Assembly (NCBI GenBank): GCA_947502965.1
Contig: CANNCG010000001.1
Coordinates: 1 to 34,078, forward strand
Source of the DNA: a bacterium
GTDB taxonomy: Bacteria > Margulisbacteria > Marinamargulisbacteria > SXXA01
Length of the DNA stretch: 34,078 nt
Direction: 5' to 3'
Part shown: positions 8,097 through 16,565 of the stretch, piece by piece
How the letters are laid out: the number at the start of each line of letters is the position of its first letter
Position numbering within the stretch: position 1 is the first letter of the stretch
Position numbers and translations under genes: made by a program
The notes under the pieces: generated by a model
Database searches by the model: none
Seen by the model: only the letters and a program-made list of their open reading frames with translations
Told to the model about the DNA's origin: nothing

Positions 8097-8886
8097 CTTT
8101 CCGAAACCAGTACATCTCACCCCCCCTCCCCGATGCTACTTCGGTGAGTTGGGGGTACCAAACCCCCAGATTAAAATACCCCATGGTATAGCCAATGTCT
8201 GTCAAAAATTGTAGCGTATCCTGTACATCAACCCCCGCACGACGGCTCATGTCAGGATCTATTTCAATCAACAGCACAGGACGACATCTCGTCAAAAAAG
8301 ACCGTGCACCACGCAGCACATAAAGCTCATGACCCTCCACATCAATTTTGACAAATCCACCAGAAACAAAAAAATCAGCATTCCCCATGAGCACCTCATC
8401 CAAAGGCAGCATGGCGATTGTATGCGTTACCTCTTTTTTTGACACACAGGCCTCACAAATATACGAAAGCCCTACTTGAGGTACGCCCCAGGTATCCACA
8501 GGGGTCACCATCGTCGTGGATACCGACGTGTCAGAAAGGGCCTCCGACATCACCCTCACATTGGCGATACCACAATAGCCCAAAACCAACCGCAAGATCG
8601 CCCGTGTATAGGGCACTGGTTCAAAGGCCCATATTTTCCCAGAGGGCCCCACTATTTGGGACAGATTGACACTGTATTGCCCCACATTGGCCCCAATGTC
8701 CAAACAGGCATCTCCAGGAGATAGAATACGCGCCAACTCCAAAAAAACAGGCGCATCATAGGCCTCTCGCCCTAACTTTTTAGACCAATACCACCCTTGT
8801 AAACCGGCAAAACGCTCTGCCCCCAAACAGACATACACCAGCCCTTTGAGGATAGACCACAACATAGGCAGCACTGTTTTTATCAT
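8074..8886 (-). CDS. FkbM-family methyltransferase
   Basis: The 270-residue protein has the SAM-binding motif CLDIGANVGQYS, IWAFEPVPYTRAIL (the acidic ribose-binding loop), VKIDVEGHELYVLRGA (the FkbM signature), and LLIEIDPDMSR. FkbM enzymes O-methylate sugars or small molecules, so it fits the polysaccharide neighbourhood, with the target unknown. ATG 8886 is preceded closely by AGGGG, which is near for a ribosome-binding site; an internal GTG (8874) is possible. The first 20 residues are moderately hydrophobic (a possible membrane association). It converges on rmlB with an 18-base coding overlap. Confidence 0.88.
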   Translation of the reverse strand: MIKTVLPMLWSILKGLVYVCLGAERFAGLQGWYWSKKLGREAYDAPVFLELARILSPGDACLDIGANVGQYSVNLSQIVGPSGKIWAFEPVPYTRAILRLVLGYCGIANVRVMSEALSDTSVSTTMVTPVDTWGVPQVGLSYICEACVSKKEVTHTIAMLPLDEVLMGNADFFVSGGFVKIDVEGHELYVLRGARSFLTRCRPVLLIEIDPDMSRRAGVDVQDTLQFLTDIGYTMGYFNLGVWYPQLTEVASGRGGEMYWFRKEPLSCRP

Positions 8887-8911
8887 TCCCCTACCTTATC
8901 AATTCATTTTG

Positions 8912-8955
8912 TATTTTGATAGGCCAGAGGATAACCCCTCCGGCCTATCAAAATA
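8912..8955. promoter_or_regulatory. Perfect 14-bp inverted repeat in a divergent promoter gap
   Basis: Arms 8912-8925 (TATTTTGATAGGCC) and 8942-8955 are perfect complements. The 16-base centre contains a nested GAGG/CCTC pairing, giving an almost continuous 18-pair stem. It sits between the start of the FkbM gene (8886, minus) and bolA (9000, plus), where a repressor operator or RNA hairpin would act. No long T run follows on either strand, which argues against a simple terminator. Confidence 0.6.
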
Positions 8956-8999
8956 TAACGCATTGACGCCTAGCCATTTTTTCGGCATCGTTATGCCCT

Positions 9000-9257
9000 A
9001 TGATTACATTTATCAAAGAAACAATTTTATCGGCTATTCCAGATGCAGAGATTCATATTTCAGATCCCCATCAAGATGGCCAGCATTTTCAGGCATTGGT
9101 CATTAGCCCTAGCTTCCAAGGAATGCCACTCGTCAAGCAACACCACATGGTCATGAAGGCCATGCAAGCCGCGATGGAAACCTCTGTTCACGCACTCGCC
9201 CTCAAAACATTTACACCAGAAAAATGGCAACACGCCAAAAAGGACTATCTCCCATGA
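9000..9257 (+). CDS. BolA/IbaG-family protein
   Basis: The 85-residue protein matches the small BolA fold. It shows an N-terminal helix ending IPDAEIHISDP, the core DGQHFQALVISPSFQGMPLVKQHHMV (with the Fe-S-ligand-region His), and ALALKTFTPEKW. BolA proteins pair with monothiol CGFS glutaredoxins to hold [2Fe-2S] clusters, and the next gene is exactly such a glutaredoxin. No strong ribosome-binding site precedes ATG 9000. The closest subtype appears to be IbaG/YrbA-like. It is the first gene of a four-gene operon with ATGA overlap to grxD. Confidence 0.9.
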   Translation: MITFIKETILSAIPDAEIHISDPHQDGQHFQALVISPSFQGMPLVKQHHMVMKAMQAAMETSVHALALKTFTPEKWQHAKKDYLP

Positions 9258-9577
9258 GCACAACTCTCGAAGACTCTCTCGCAAAAATCAAAGAAACAGT
9301 CACAAGCAACAAAGTTGTTCTCTATATGAAAGGAACACCCCATGCCCCTATGTGCGGATTTTCTGCACAAGTCGTCAATATCTTGGACCACCTGGGTGTC
9401 GAATTTTTAGGCCAAAATATTTTAGAAGATGAAGGCATTCGCCAAGCCATCAAAGTATACGCAGATTGGCCAACCTTGCCACAACTTTACATCGACGGTG
9501 AATTGGTAGGGGGGTGTGACATCACCACCGAAATGTTCCAGTCTGGCGAACTACAAACCTTGTTGGGACGCCAATAA
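9254..9577 (+). CDS. grxD: Monothiol glutaredoxin, CGFS type (Grx4)
   Basis: The 107-residue protein carries Cys34 in the monothiol motif MCGFS after VVLYMKGTP. The remaining glutathione and cluster contacts are WPTLPQLYIDGELVGGCDI. These proteins bind a glutathione-ligated [2Fe-2S] cluster as dimers or with BolA and deliver it to target proteins. Length is normal (about 105-115). ATG 9254 overlaps the bolA stop; a longer in-frame start at 9224 lies within bolA and is unlikely. purE starts four bases after the stop. Confidence 0.95.
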   Translation: MSTTLEDSLAKIKETVTSNKVVLYMKGTPHAPMCGFSAQVVNILDHLGVEFLGQNILEDEGIRQAIKVYADWPTLPQLYIDGELVGGCDITTEMFQSGELQTLLGRQ

Positions 9578-9581
9578 CGCC

Positions 9582-10106
9582 GTGGGCATTGTTGACCACG
9601 CTGCGCCTCCGCTTGTAGGCATTATTATGGGAAGTCGGTCTGACTTCCCCGTTATGCAAGACGCCTGTGCTATTTTAGCCGAGTTTAACATTCCCTTTGA
9701 AACAGCTGTTGTATCCGCACACCGCACACCAGAACGCATGGTGGCATATGCCAAAACAGCCTATTCCCGTGGCTTACGGGTCATTATTGCCGGTGCTGGC
9801 GGTGCTGCCCATTTACCGGGCATGGTAGCGTCATTAACCGCACTCCCCGTGATCGGCGTTCCTGTCAAAGCCGCACAATCTTTGGACGGCTGGGACTCCA
9901 TACTCTCTATTTTGCAAATGCCTGGTGGTGTCCCAGTCGCCACGGTTGCACTCAATAACGCCAAAAACGCAGGCCTGTTGGCATTGCAAATCTTGGCCAG
10001 TCATACCCCCGAGCTCTATGCCCGTTTAATGGACTTCAAATCCCATATGCGCGAAAAAATAGAAGGGGATGACAGTCCACTCACAGAGATCCCACCATCG
10101 CGATGA
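9582..10106 (+). CDS. purE: N5-carboxyaminoimidazole ribonucleotide mutase PurE
   Basis: PurE converts N5-CAIR to CAIR in de novo purine synthesis. The 174-residue protein has the class I motifs GIIMGSRSDFPVM, VVSAHRTPERM (catalytic His), IIAGAGGAAHLPGMVAS, and ALPVIGVPV. ATG within IIMGSRSD cannot be the start because conserved residues precede it; GTG 9582 is the first start after grxD, and the frame reaching 9516 lies in grxD. The partner purK is not adjacent. The ATGA overlap with the next gene couples purine and arginine enzymes in one transcript. Confidence 0.94.
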   Translation: MGIVDHAAPPLVGIIMGSRSDFPVMQDACAILAEFNIPFETAVVSAHRTPERMVAYAKTAYSRGLRVIIAGAGGAAHLPGMVASLTALPVIGVPVKAAQSLDGWDSILSILQMPGGVPVATVALNNAKNAGLLALQILASHTPELYARLMDFKSHMREKIEGDDSPLTEIPPSR

Positions 10107-11314
10107 AATCGCTCCTTCTCAAATTTCTGCACAAGGTGGGAAAGCCTTCAGAAATTGAGCTTTTTTGGAACAAATTTCGCCAGATTCCCCGTATCCGTTT
10201 CGCACTTATTCGTATCGAATATGATGTATTGGAGGATTCAGTAGAAGAACTGGCCGAAAACATTTCCTATATGATTCATCTCAATATTTACCCCGTTTTA
10301 CTCCTAGATTTGAGCAGTAAGACCGATGATGAGGGACAACACCAACGTATCTCAGATGCACAAGCCAGCAAGCTTTTTCCCGTTTTAGCAGATCGTCTTA
10401 TCTCGGAAATGGCCAAACACAACTGTCCTGCGGAAGTGGTCTCAGAGGCTGCCGATGCGGAATCCAAGCGCCAACACCAATGGGACTTAGATATTGATAA
10501 AATACAAAGCACGTTAAACAAAGACCACACCCCCATTTTGTCCCCTTTTTCAAAACGCAAGAAACGACGGATTTATTTGGATCCCTCCGAACTATGCCGC
10601 CTCTATCTCACACGACTCACCCCCTTTAAATATATTCAGTTGATTGCAGAGGGGGGCATTTTAAACTGTCAGGAACGCATCATTCCTTTTCTCAATCTGT
10701 CACAGCGTAGTGAGTGGAAAGATGTCCATCCTGACATGAAACCGATAGTCAAAGAGGTTCGGCAACTCTTTAACACTGTGCCAGACTGTGCCGCCATTTT
10801 TACCTCGGCAGAACACCTTCTCCAAGAAATCTTTACCATCAAAGGTCGGGGCACCTATATCAAGATGCACCCCATTCTCTCTACCTCAAAAATGCGAGAT
10901 TTGGACATCACACGGCTTCGCGTTCTCTTGGAAGATGCCTTTTCCAAAAACCTTGTGGATGACTTTTTTAGCGAAAAATTTAAAATGATTTTCTATGAAA
11001 AAGATTATGAAGGTGTGGCCATCATTAAAAATCTCAAAGGCATTCCCTACCTCGACAAGCTTGCTGTCTCGCCGATTTCCGAAGGGACTGGTCTTGGGAA
11101 AAGCCTGTGGCTTGCCATGGCAAAGGCCTACCCCAAATTGATTTGGCGGGCCTCTCCCAAAAATCCTCTCAACAGCTTCTATTTACGTGAATGTCAGGGG
11201 TGTATGAAATTCCCAAAATGGCAAGTGTATTGGCGAAACTTAGACGAAGAAGAGATACTCCCCGCAGTGAAGCGGGTCCTAGAGATTCGCAGCACCATGA
11301 TCGAAATACGCTAA
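10103..11314 (+). CDS. N-acetylglutamate synthase / acetylglutamate kinase-like protein (AAK + NAT domains)
   Basis: The 403-residue protein fits the NAGS-K architecture. An N-terminal amino-acid-kinase-like half (roughly residues 1-270) is followed by a GNAT acetyltransferase domain (about 300-400) of the NAGS type. The second half shows FYEKDYEGVAIIKN, PYLDKLAVSPISEGTGLGKSLW (acetyl-CoA pyrophosphate loop), IWRASPKNPLNSFYLRECQGC, and FPKWQVYWRNL. The kinase half is poorly conserved, and the clear glycine-rich ATP loop of active kinases is not seen, so acetylation of glutamate (the first arginine step) is the more likely activity. Its ATG overlaps the purE stop. It is the last operon gene, with no clear terminator in the 65-base gap to the converging MFS gene. 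Confidence 0.82.
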   Translation: MKSLLLKFLHKVGKPSEIELFWNKFRQIPRIRFALIRIEYDVLEDSVEELAENISYMIHLNIYPVLLLDLSSKTDDEGQHQRISDAQASKLFPVLADRLISEMAKHNCPAEVVSEAADAESKRQHQWDLDIDKIQSTLNKDHTPILSPFSKRKKRRIYLDPSELCRLYLTRLTPFKYIQLIAEGGILNCQERIIPFLNLSQRSEWKDVHPDMKPIVKEVRQLFNTVPDCAAIFTSAEHLLQEIFTIKGRGTYIKMHPILSTSKMRDLDITRLRVLLEDAFSKNLVDDFFSEKFKMIFYEKDYEGVAIIKNLKGIPYLDKLAVSPISEGTGLGKSLWLAMAKAYPKLIWRASPKNPLNSFYLRECQGCMKFPKWQVYWRNLDEEEILPAVKRVLEIRSTMIEIR

Positions 11315-11379
11315 AACATACAGCAGGGGCACCCCTCGAAAGCGGAACCGAAAGGGCTAGCGCCCCCAAGCCCACCGAG

Positions 11380-12564
11380 TTAGGCTCTCACCCGAATCGT
11401 GGTGGTCACAACAATGGCCAAGAGGGTAAGCACCATAGACAAAACGCCCAACCACCCAAAATGAAGTAAGGCCCCGGTTTCCGTTGTTTGGAGTATATAG
11501 CCCGAAATCAATGCCGCCACACCCGCAGAGAGTTGCTGCACACAACTGTTAAAGGCCATAAAGCTGCCACGCTGTGAAGCAGGTACACATGAAGTCAAAA
11601 GGGCCACAACGGGCACAAAACGCCCCGAAACCAACATCATAAACAGAGAAGAAATCACAAAAACCATCCAGATAGAAGCAGAGACTATATGGGTGACCAT
11701 AAAAATAGGTACAAGGGATAGCAAGGCCACGATCACAAATACTTTTCGTTTTCCATAACGATCCGACCATATCCCTATTTGGCGAGAGGCAAAAAAGGTC
11801 AAAACACCACCTACCAAATAGATATACCCTAACCATGCTTCAGGAAATTTCAAATTACCCACAAAGAAAGGTGTCAAAAAAGGAATCACACTAAAGGCCG
11901 ATATTGTAATAATCCCAGAAAAAAACAAAGCCACCACCTGTTGGCTATCCGCAACCGTACGCGCAATGAGCCCGGTTGGTGATATTGGGACATAGGCTTC
12001 CAAATGCCCCACCATCTTTGGAAGACGAAAAAGCATGGCCAAGACCGGCAAACTGAGCAATACAATAAACATAAAGGGCGCACGCCAGGAATAGAGATGC
12101 GCCAACTGCAACCCAATGGGAATTCCAATAACCGATGCAATCGAAAAAGAAGCCATCACCGCACCCATGGCACGTCCCCGTTGCGACTCGGGAAAAACAT
12201 CCCCTATGACTGAAAAAATAACAGCGGTCAACAATCCCCCAAAAGCCCCGCTAAAAACACGTGCCGCCAACAGCATGCCATAGTTCGGCGCTATCGCACA
12301 CAAAATGGTCCCCAAAATAAAGCCCATGTATAAAAAAACGAGCCCCTTTTTACGGTCAAATCGGTCCAAGAAAAAAGCACCAAAAAAACCAAAAATTCCG
12401 GCACTAAAGGTGTACCCAGACACCAAAATGCCAAAAGCTTCGTTCGTAAGCGACAAATCCCGTATTAACTGAGTTCCCAAAGGCATCAAGACCACAAAAT
12501 CCAACACATGGGTGACCTGTAAAGCCGCCAGCAAAAGAACCAAGAAACGATAATGATTCTTCAT
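11380..12564 (-). CDS. MFS transporter (DHA1-type, 12 TM)
   Basis: The 394-residue hydrophobic protein has about 12 membrane segments. It carries the loop 2-3 MFS motif in the form GAFFLDRFDRKK, and a second copy of the same type, IGIWSDRYGKRK, in the second half. The N-terminal HVLDFVVLMPLG and GDVFPESQRGRAMG resemble sugar/arabinose or drug efflux members such as AraJ/YdhP. The substrate cannot be read from sequence. It begins six bases after the upstream gene's stop, so the two genes are probably cotranscribed. No strong ribosome-binding site is visible. Confidence 0.87.
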   Translation of the reverse strand: MKNHYRFLVLLLAALQVTHVLDFVVLMPLGTQLIRDLSLTNEAFGILVSGYTFSAGIFGFFGAFFLDRFDRKKGLVFLYMGFILGTILCAIAPNYGMLLAARVFSGAFGGLLTAVIFSVIGDVFPESQRGRAMGAVMASFSIASVIGIPIGLQLAHLYSWRAPFMFIVLLSLPVLAMLFRLPKMVGHLEAYVPISPTGLIARTVADSQQVVALFFSGIITISAFSVIPFLTPFFVGNLKFPEAWLGYIYLVGGVLTFFASRQIGIWSDRYGKRKVFVIVALLSLVPIFMVTHIVSASIWMVFVISSLFMMLVSGRFVPVVALLTSCVPASQRGSFMAFNSCVQQLSAGVAALISGYILQTTETGALLHFGWLGVLSMVLTLLAIVVTTTIRVRA

Positions 12565-12570
12565 CGTGTC

Positions 12571-13410
12571 TTAGGGAAAAACGATAGCGCCAACAGGCCC
12601 ATCCGGCAAAAAGAAATCTGGGTATTCGGAAAAGGTCAAACGCACGGTCTCTTCGTCCTCATCTGCCAAAGAAAAAAGCTTAAACAACGTCACCCCCACC
12701 GCATCTAAAATAAAAGGCTGGTTATAACAATTAAACGTAACACCCCCAGCCGCAACACCTCGGTAGTAGAGCTGTTCCAACACAAATGTCTCCAAAGACA
12801 TACAAGACGCTTCATCTGTTTTGACAATGTCACGCAAACGCAAAATAGTGCCCGCGGGAACACCCACCACCAGATTGTCTAAAAATTGCTTTTTCTCTGG
12901 AAAATCTTGGCGTATATCCAAACGAACACTCACGATATGGCGAGAAAAATAAGCAACATTCCCTTTGATTGTATAACGATACGCAGCCCCATCCTGAACA
13001 TTCTGGGTATTGACGTTGGCTTCCTTTACAAACAAAGAAAACCATTTTTCAACGCGGTTTCGAATGGCGTGATTAACCTGACTTTGGGATAAAACCAACC
13101 CGTAATACGTCACTTGAGGTATCTCCGCCTGAAGGGTCACCTCATGTCCATGAAAACCAGGAGCCTCAAATTTCATTTCTTCAGACACGACCACAAATCC
13201 AGAAGGCTCAAGCTTCTGCAATTCAGAAGACGTTAGCGATGACGCTCTAAACCGAAACCAAAGGGACTCAATAATCTTGCCATCCGTTGACCATACTTCG
13301 TATACAAGCTTCATGAGTACTAAAATTAAGAGGACTATAAGAAAACGTTGCCAATTACTTTTCTTTTTTTTTCGGGGTCTGAATTTTCGATTTGAAATTT
13401 TGTTAAACAT
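12571..13410 (-). CDS. Membrane-anchored protein, possibly DUF3298/RsiV-like
   Basis: The 279-residue protein has a very basic N-terminus (RPRKKKKSNWQR) followed by one membrane segment (FLIVLLILVLMKLVYEVW), which makes it an N-in single-pass protein. The extracytoplasmic part ends with FILDAVGVTLFKLFSLADEDEETVRL...FPDGP-like spacing. This recalls the DUF3298 pattern seen in RsiV and PdaC-type proteins, where a similar stretch precedes the C-terminus. The similarity is from memory of the pattern and is weak. It is the first gene of the pair with the MFS transporter. Confidence 0.6.
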   Translation of the reverse strand: MFNKISNRKFRPRKKKKSNWQRFLIVLLILVLMKLVYEVWSTDGKIIESLWFRFRASSLTSSELQKLEPSGFVVVSEEMKFEAPGFHGHEVTLQAEIPQVTYYGLVLSQSQVNHAIRNRVEKWFSLFVKEANVNTQNVQDGAAYRYTIKGNVAYFSRHIVSVRLDIRQDFPEKKQFLDNLVVGVPAGTILRLRDIVKTDEASCMSLETFVLEQLYYRGVAAGGVTFNCYNQPFILDAVGVTLFKLFSLADEDEETVRLTFSEYPDFFLPDGPVGAIVFP

Positions 13411-13738
13411 AGTCAGGGCATCCTATCAGAGCCCGTCATGTGCATCAATCATCAGAAAATATCAAAAAACAACAAAAATGTCGCACCACTACTACATACC
13501 TCTACCTAAAAAAACAACAAAATAACATTTTTGAATTATTTCCGCAGCACCAAGTCCTATGCGTTGCGCCTATTTTCAAGCAAGCCACACGGCTATAAGT
13601 CACTAATATTTTCAGGTTTAATATCGCTTTATTTTGGGAACCCCCTACTCAAAAGAGAAATAAAACAGGACAAAAGCATCTAAATTCAGAGATAAAAAAC
13701 AGCCCTTTTTCAGAAAAAAAGAAAGGTTGGTATGGTTT
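13411..13738. other. A/T-rich divergent intergenic region
   Basis: These 328 bases separate two divergently transcribed genes. I see no convincing coding frame, RNA gene or repeat; short open frames here lack ribosome-binding sites. Promoters for both directions must lie here, but no -35/-10 pair stands out enough to place. Confidence 0.6.
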
Positions 13739-14224
13739 ATGCTAAAAACCCTCTTTACAATGAACAACATTATTACGCGTACCACATTTGGAATTCTTCT
13801 TTTTATCCTTTTAGGAACAATCCAAGTTTCTGCAATAGACGCAATCAAAGGGGTACAGCCACAAAAGCTTGCCAGAACCCTTTACAGCAGAGATATGGGT
13901 GCCGGCTATCAAGGAACCTTTTTTATTAAGAGCCCCGAATTAATTGAAATTGGAAACGTTATGCTCAAAAAGTCTGGAGTTCAGTACACCCTCACAAACG
14001 AGAATACCCGTGGCCGACTACCACATTATATAACAACTGAAGCAGCGGTCGCCGTTATCGATACAGAGGCACAATCAGAGGCCCTCAGATCCGTACATGC
14101 CCGTACAACCTCATTCTCTGAAGTAAATCAGCAAGTGCAGGCACAGCCAGAGAATGCCACAGCCGCCGCTATTCAGAGAAACGGGGCACTTTTCTCTGAT
14201 GTTTCAGATTTATTGCAACAATAA
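13739..14224 (+). CDS. Small exported protein of unknown function
   Basis: The 161-residue protein begins with a Sec signal peptide (hydrophobic FGILLFILLGTIQVSA, likely cleavage after VSA). The mature part is polar, with no cysteine, and ends in a Gln/Ala-rich region. No family is recognised. ATG 13739 is preferred over an upstream TTG at 13727 because the start is then closer to the signal peptide; GGTATGG-like bases lie just upstream. Its 3' end overlaps the next small exported gene by 26 bases. Right after the cleavage site it reads IDAIKG, echoed by IDDIKK in the neighbour, so the two may be related or partner proteins. Confidence 0.65.
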   Translation: MLKTLFTMNNIITRTTFGILLFILLGTIQVSAIDAIKGVQPQKLARTLYSRDMGAGYQGTFFIKSPELIEIGNVMLKKSGVQYTLTNENTRGRLPHYITTEAAVAVIDTEAQSEALRSVHARTTSFSEVNQQVQAQPENATAAAIQRNGALFSDVSDLLQQ

Positions 14225-14651
14225 ACCTCCTTTGGGTCGCTATATCTTTTGGATCCTGTTGCTTTTTGGGGGACCACTACTGTCTTCTTCCTGTATCTGG
14301 GGAATTGATGACATCAAGAAGATAAACAGTATGGATGTGGACAAAGTCAGGGAGGACCGTAGCAAGCTTATCATGATGGAGGGACATGGTGCGGTTATTC
14401 AGCATCTTCCCGCCATTGAAAGCCCCTTTTCTAGTCCACGACATCTCCTCAAAATTGCTGAAAAAGAGTACCCCGATCCTTGGCGAAACCCACGTCCACA
14501 AAAACGTATAGTCCCCATCCCAAGTGGTGCCATAGCCGTTGCCACAGAGACTGAAAACTTAGAAATCCGCCTACTCACCAAGCAACAAAGTGGCATGTTG
14601 TTGTTTACAAATATTGCCAACAAGGTGACTAACGAAGATACCCTGGAATAA
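14199..14651 (+). CDS. Small exported protein, possible lipoprotein
   Basis: From ATG 14199 the 150-residue product has a signal sequence (YIFWILLLFGGPLLSSSC) with a cysteine at the end. The -3 to -1 residues (SSS) make it a non-canonical lipobox, so either lipidation or normal cleavage is possible. The mature part starts GIDDIKK and contains PDPWRNPRPQKRIVPIP and EIRLLTKQQSG. No family recognised. A longer frame starts at 14154 inside the preceding gene; TTG 14232 is another possible start. It ends 13 bases from the converging rsmH stop. Confidence 0.6.
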   Translation: MFQIYCNNKPPLGRYIFWILLLFGGPLLSSSCIWGIDDIKKINSMDVDKVREDRSKLIMMEGHGAVIQHLPAIESPFSSPRHLLKIAEKEYPDPWRNPRPQKRIVPIPSGAIAVATETENLEIRLLTKQQSGMLLFTNIANKVTNEDTLE

Positions 14652-14664
14652 GAGTAGCAATCCC

Positions 14665-15546
14665 CTAATAGCAGCGCTGATAAACCCTCAATTTAGCCGC
14701 TTTTGCACGGGAATTTTCCCGCAATTCTGATTGATCCGCAAGTACCACATGTTTGGTCATCATACGCCAGTGAGGGTAGGCGCGCATGCCATGTTTGACC
14801 AACCGGTCTTCCTGAGAATGAAACGTCAAAAAGGCAACACGGCCCTCTGCAGACATAACCTGATCCACACACTGAATCAGACGTTCTAATTCTTCAAATT
14901 CACGGTTAATCACAATACGCAACGCCTGAAAAACCTGAGCAAAGTGTCGCATCATAATCGGACGTTTCCCAAAATGGTAACTGGTTTTGATTAAGTCCCT
15001 GAGCTGGGCTGTTTCCACAATGGGGGTATGCCTTCTAACAGACAGAATATTTTGTACCAAAATCTTATTCTGGTGCAATTCTCCATAACGAAAAAAGATA
15101 TCTGAGAGATCTTGTGCTGAATAACGATTCAGAATATCCGCCGCTGAGATAGGATCCTCAGGATTCATGCGCATATCCAAGGGCCCATCGTGCAAATATC
15201 CAAAGCCCCGGCTAACATCGTCTAGCTGCATAGACGACATGCCCAAATCCACCAAAAGACGGTCTATCTTACGGGGATAGGCAGGTTCAGTGGCTACCGC
15301 CACGGTGGTCACAAAATCCGCATAGGTCATGGGATAGATAGACACCCGCGCATCCCCATTAAATCGGTCTTGCAAATGCGCTACCGCCACAGGGTCTCGA
15401 TCTGCGATATGCAGCTTCCCTGTCTCCAAACCAGCCAACATAGCCGCACTATGTCCCCCATACCCACCCGTTCCATCAAACAGGATATGATGGGATTCAA
15501 TCGCCAGTTGCGCCAAGATCTCATTCACTAAAATAGGGATATGCAT
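14665..15546 (-). CDS. rsmH: 16S rRNA (cytosine-1402-N4)-methyltransferase RsmH
   Basis: RsmH N4-methylates C1402 in the decoding centre of 16S rRNA. The 293-residue protein begins HIPILVNEILAQL and has the SAM loop LFDGTGGYGGHS, IADRDPVAVAHL, LLVDLGMSSMQLDDVSRGFGY, FFRYGELHQNKI, QALRIVINREFEEL, and VAFLTFHSQEDRLVKH. Length is slightly short (family about 310). ATG 15546 follows AAAGGAG by eight bases. It lies with uvrB and an inositol-phosphatase gene rather than with the usual division-cell-wall cluster. Its start overlaps the upstream gene by 19 bases. Confidence 0.95.
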   Translation of the reverse strand: MHIPILVNEILAQLAIESHHILFDGTGGYGGHSAAMLAGLETGKLHIADRDPVAVAHLQDRFNGDARVSIYPMTYADFVTTVAVATEPAYPRKIDRLLVDLGMSSMQLDDVSRGFGYLHDGPLDMRMNPEDPISAADILNRYSAQDLSDIFFRYGELHQNKILVQNILSVRRHTPIVETAQLRDLIKTSYHFGKRPIMMRHFAQVFQALRIVINREFEELERLIQCVDQVMSAEGRVAFLTFHSQEDRLVKHGMRAYPHWRMMTKHVVLADQSELRENSRAKAAKLRVYQRCY

Positions 15547-16565
15547 GATAATTTCTCCTTTAACGCAAGGGTCACCCCGTTTTCTTTGCCCTCATTGGAT
15601 GTGACCAAAATATGACCAATACGCCCTTCCTGAGAAAGCGCCTTCCACAAACGGACGTACGCCTGCGGCGAAAACGGATCTACCCACACAGTACCCTCCG
15701 TGGCTGGAACGGATATTCCAAGCTGCATCTGAATGTCCAGATTTCGCAAACGAAACAACGCCAAGGGCGGATAAATGTCCCATATTTTAATACGGGGTTT
15801 ATAGAAAACGAAGTGATCTTGCCCGCTCAGGCAATAGAGCGTTACCCCTATGGATTTCAAGCGATAGGCCTGTCCACCAAAAAGATGACAAATATCTAGA
15901 AACATCAAGGCTTCCTGATTGCGATCCTCCCGGTATTCTGTCGCAATTCGGAATTCAGGCGGAATAGCAGGCTGCCAATCCCGCGATATTTCCCAAGTGG
16001 GACCTCCCACAGACGCCGTTTCCAAGCACGCATAAAAAGGGAACCCCATCACAGCAACATCTGGAATTCCGGCCTTGAGACGACAGAGTTGAATCACCAC
16101 ATCTGCAGAACCAGCGGCATAGTTACTCGTACCGTCTATGGGATCAATAATCCAGACAGAAGGGGCCGAAATCCCATCAGAAACAGCCGTTTGCGTATAG
16201 CCCCCTTCTTCTCCAATAATCTGATCTTCGGGAAAATGACGTGAAATCCACATCCGAAACAAGCCCTCTAAACCAAGATCCACCTCTGTGACAATATCCG
16301 CTGGGGACAACTTTGTTTGGAAGGTTGCGAGACTTTGACCTACGACCGCAAGCCGCATCAAAAAAGGCATCATGACCCGTAGTGCATGTTCAATCTGCGG
16401 CGCAGTATGTCCAGGCTCCGCATGCCATGCATGCCAAAAATCAGGCGTGACAGGGACATGTATGGTGGGGTGCGCCATAGGACGAACCTGATATCTGGAT
16501 TCATCCCAAACAGGCAAGCTCAAAACCAAGCCTGACTCTAAAAAAGGGTGTCTATTGAAATTCAT
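15528..16565 (-). CDS. Inositol monophosphatase family phosphatase
   Basis: The 345-residue protein has the metal-binding motifs of the family: IIGEEGG (about residue 125), WIIDPIDGTSNY, and a late KIWDIYPPLAL (Asp of the usual WDxAAG, with the AAG changed). Family members hydrolyse inositol phosphate, PAP or histidinol phosphate; which one is not determinable here. It is about 70 residues longer than typical (about 265), mainly at the N-terminus. That start is supported because the uvrB stop and its ATG share TGATG at 16567-16563. It is the middle gene of the operon uvrB to rsmH. Confidence 0.85.
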   Translation of the reverse strand: MNFNRHPFLESGLVLSLPVWDESRYQVRPMAHPTIHVPVTPDFWHAWHAEPGHTAPQIEHALRVMMPFLMRLAVVGQSLATFQTKLSPADIVTEVDLGLEGLFRMWISRHFPEDQIIGEEGGYTQTAVSDGISAPSVWIIDPIDGTSNYAAGSADVVIQLCRLKAGIPDVAVMGFPFYACLETASVGGPTWEISRDWQPAIPPEFRIATEYREDRNQEALMFLDICHLFGGQAYRLKSIGVTLYCLSGQDHFVFYKPRIKIWDIYPPLALFRLRNLDIQMQLGISVPATEGTVWVDPFSPQAYVRLWKALSQEGRIGHILVTSNEGKENGVTLALKEKLSCISLF

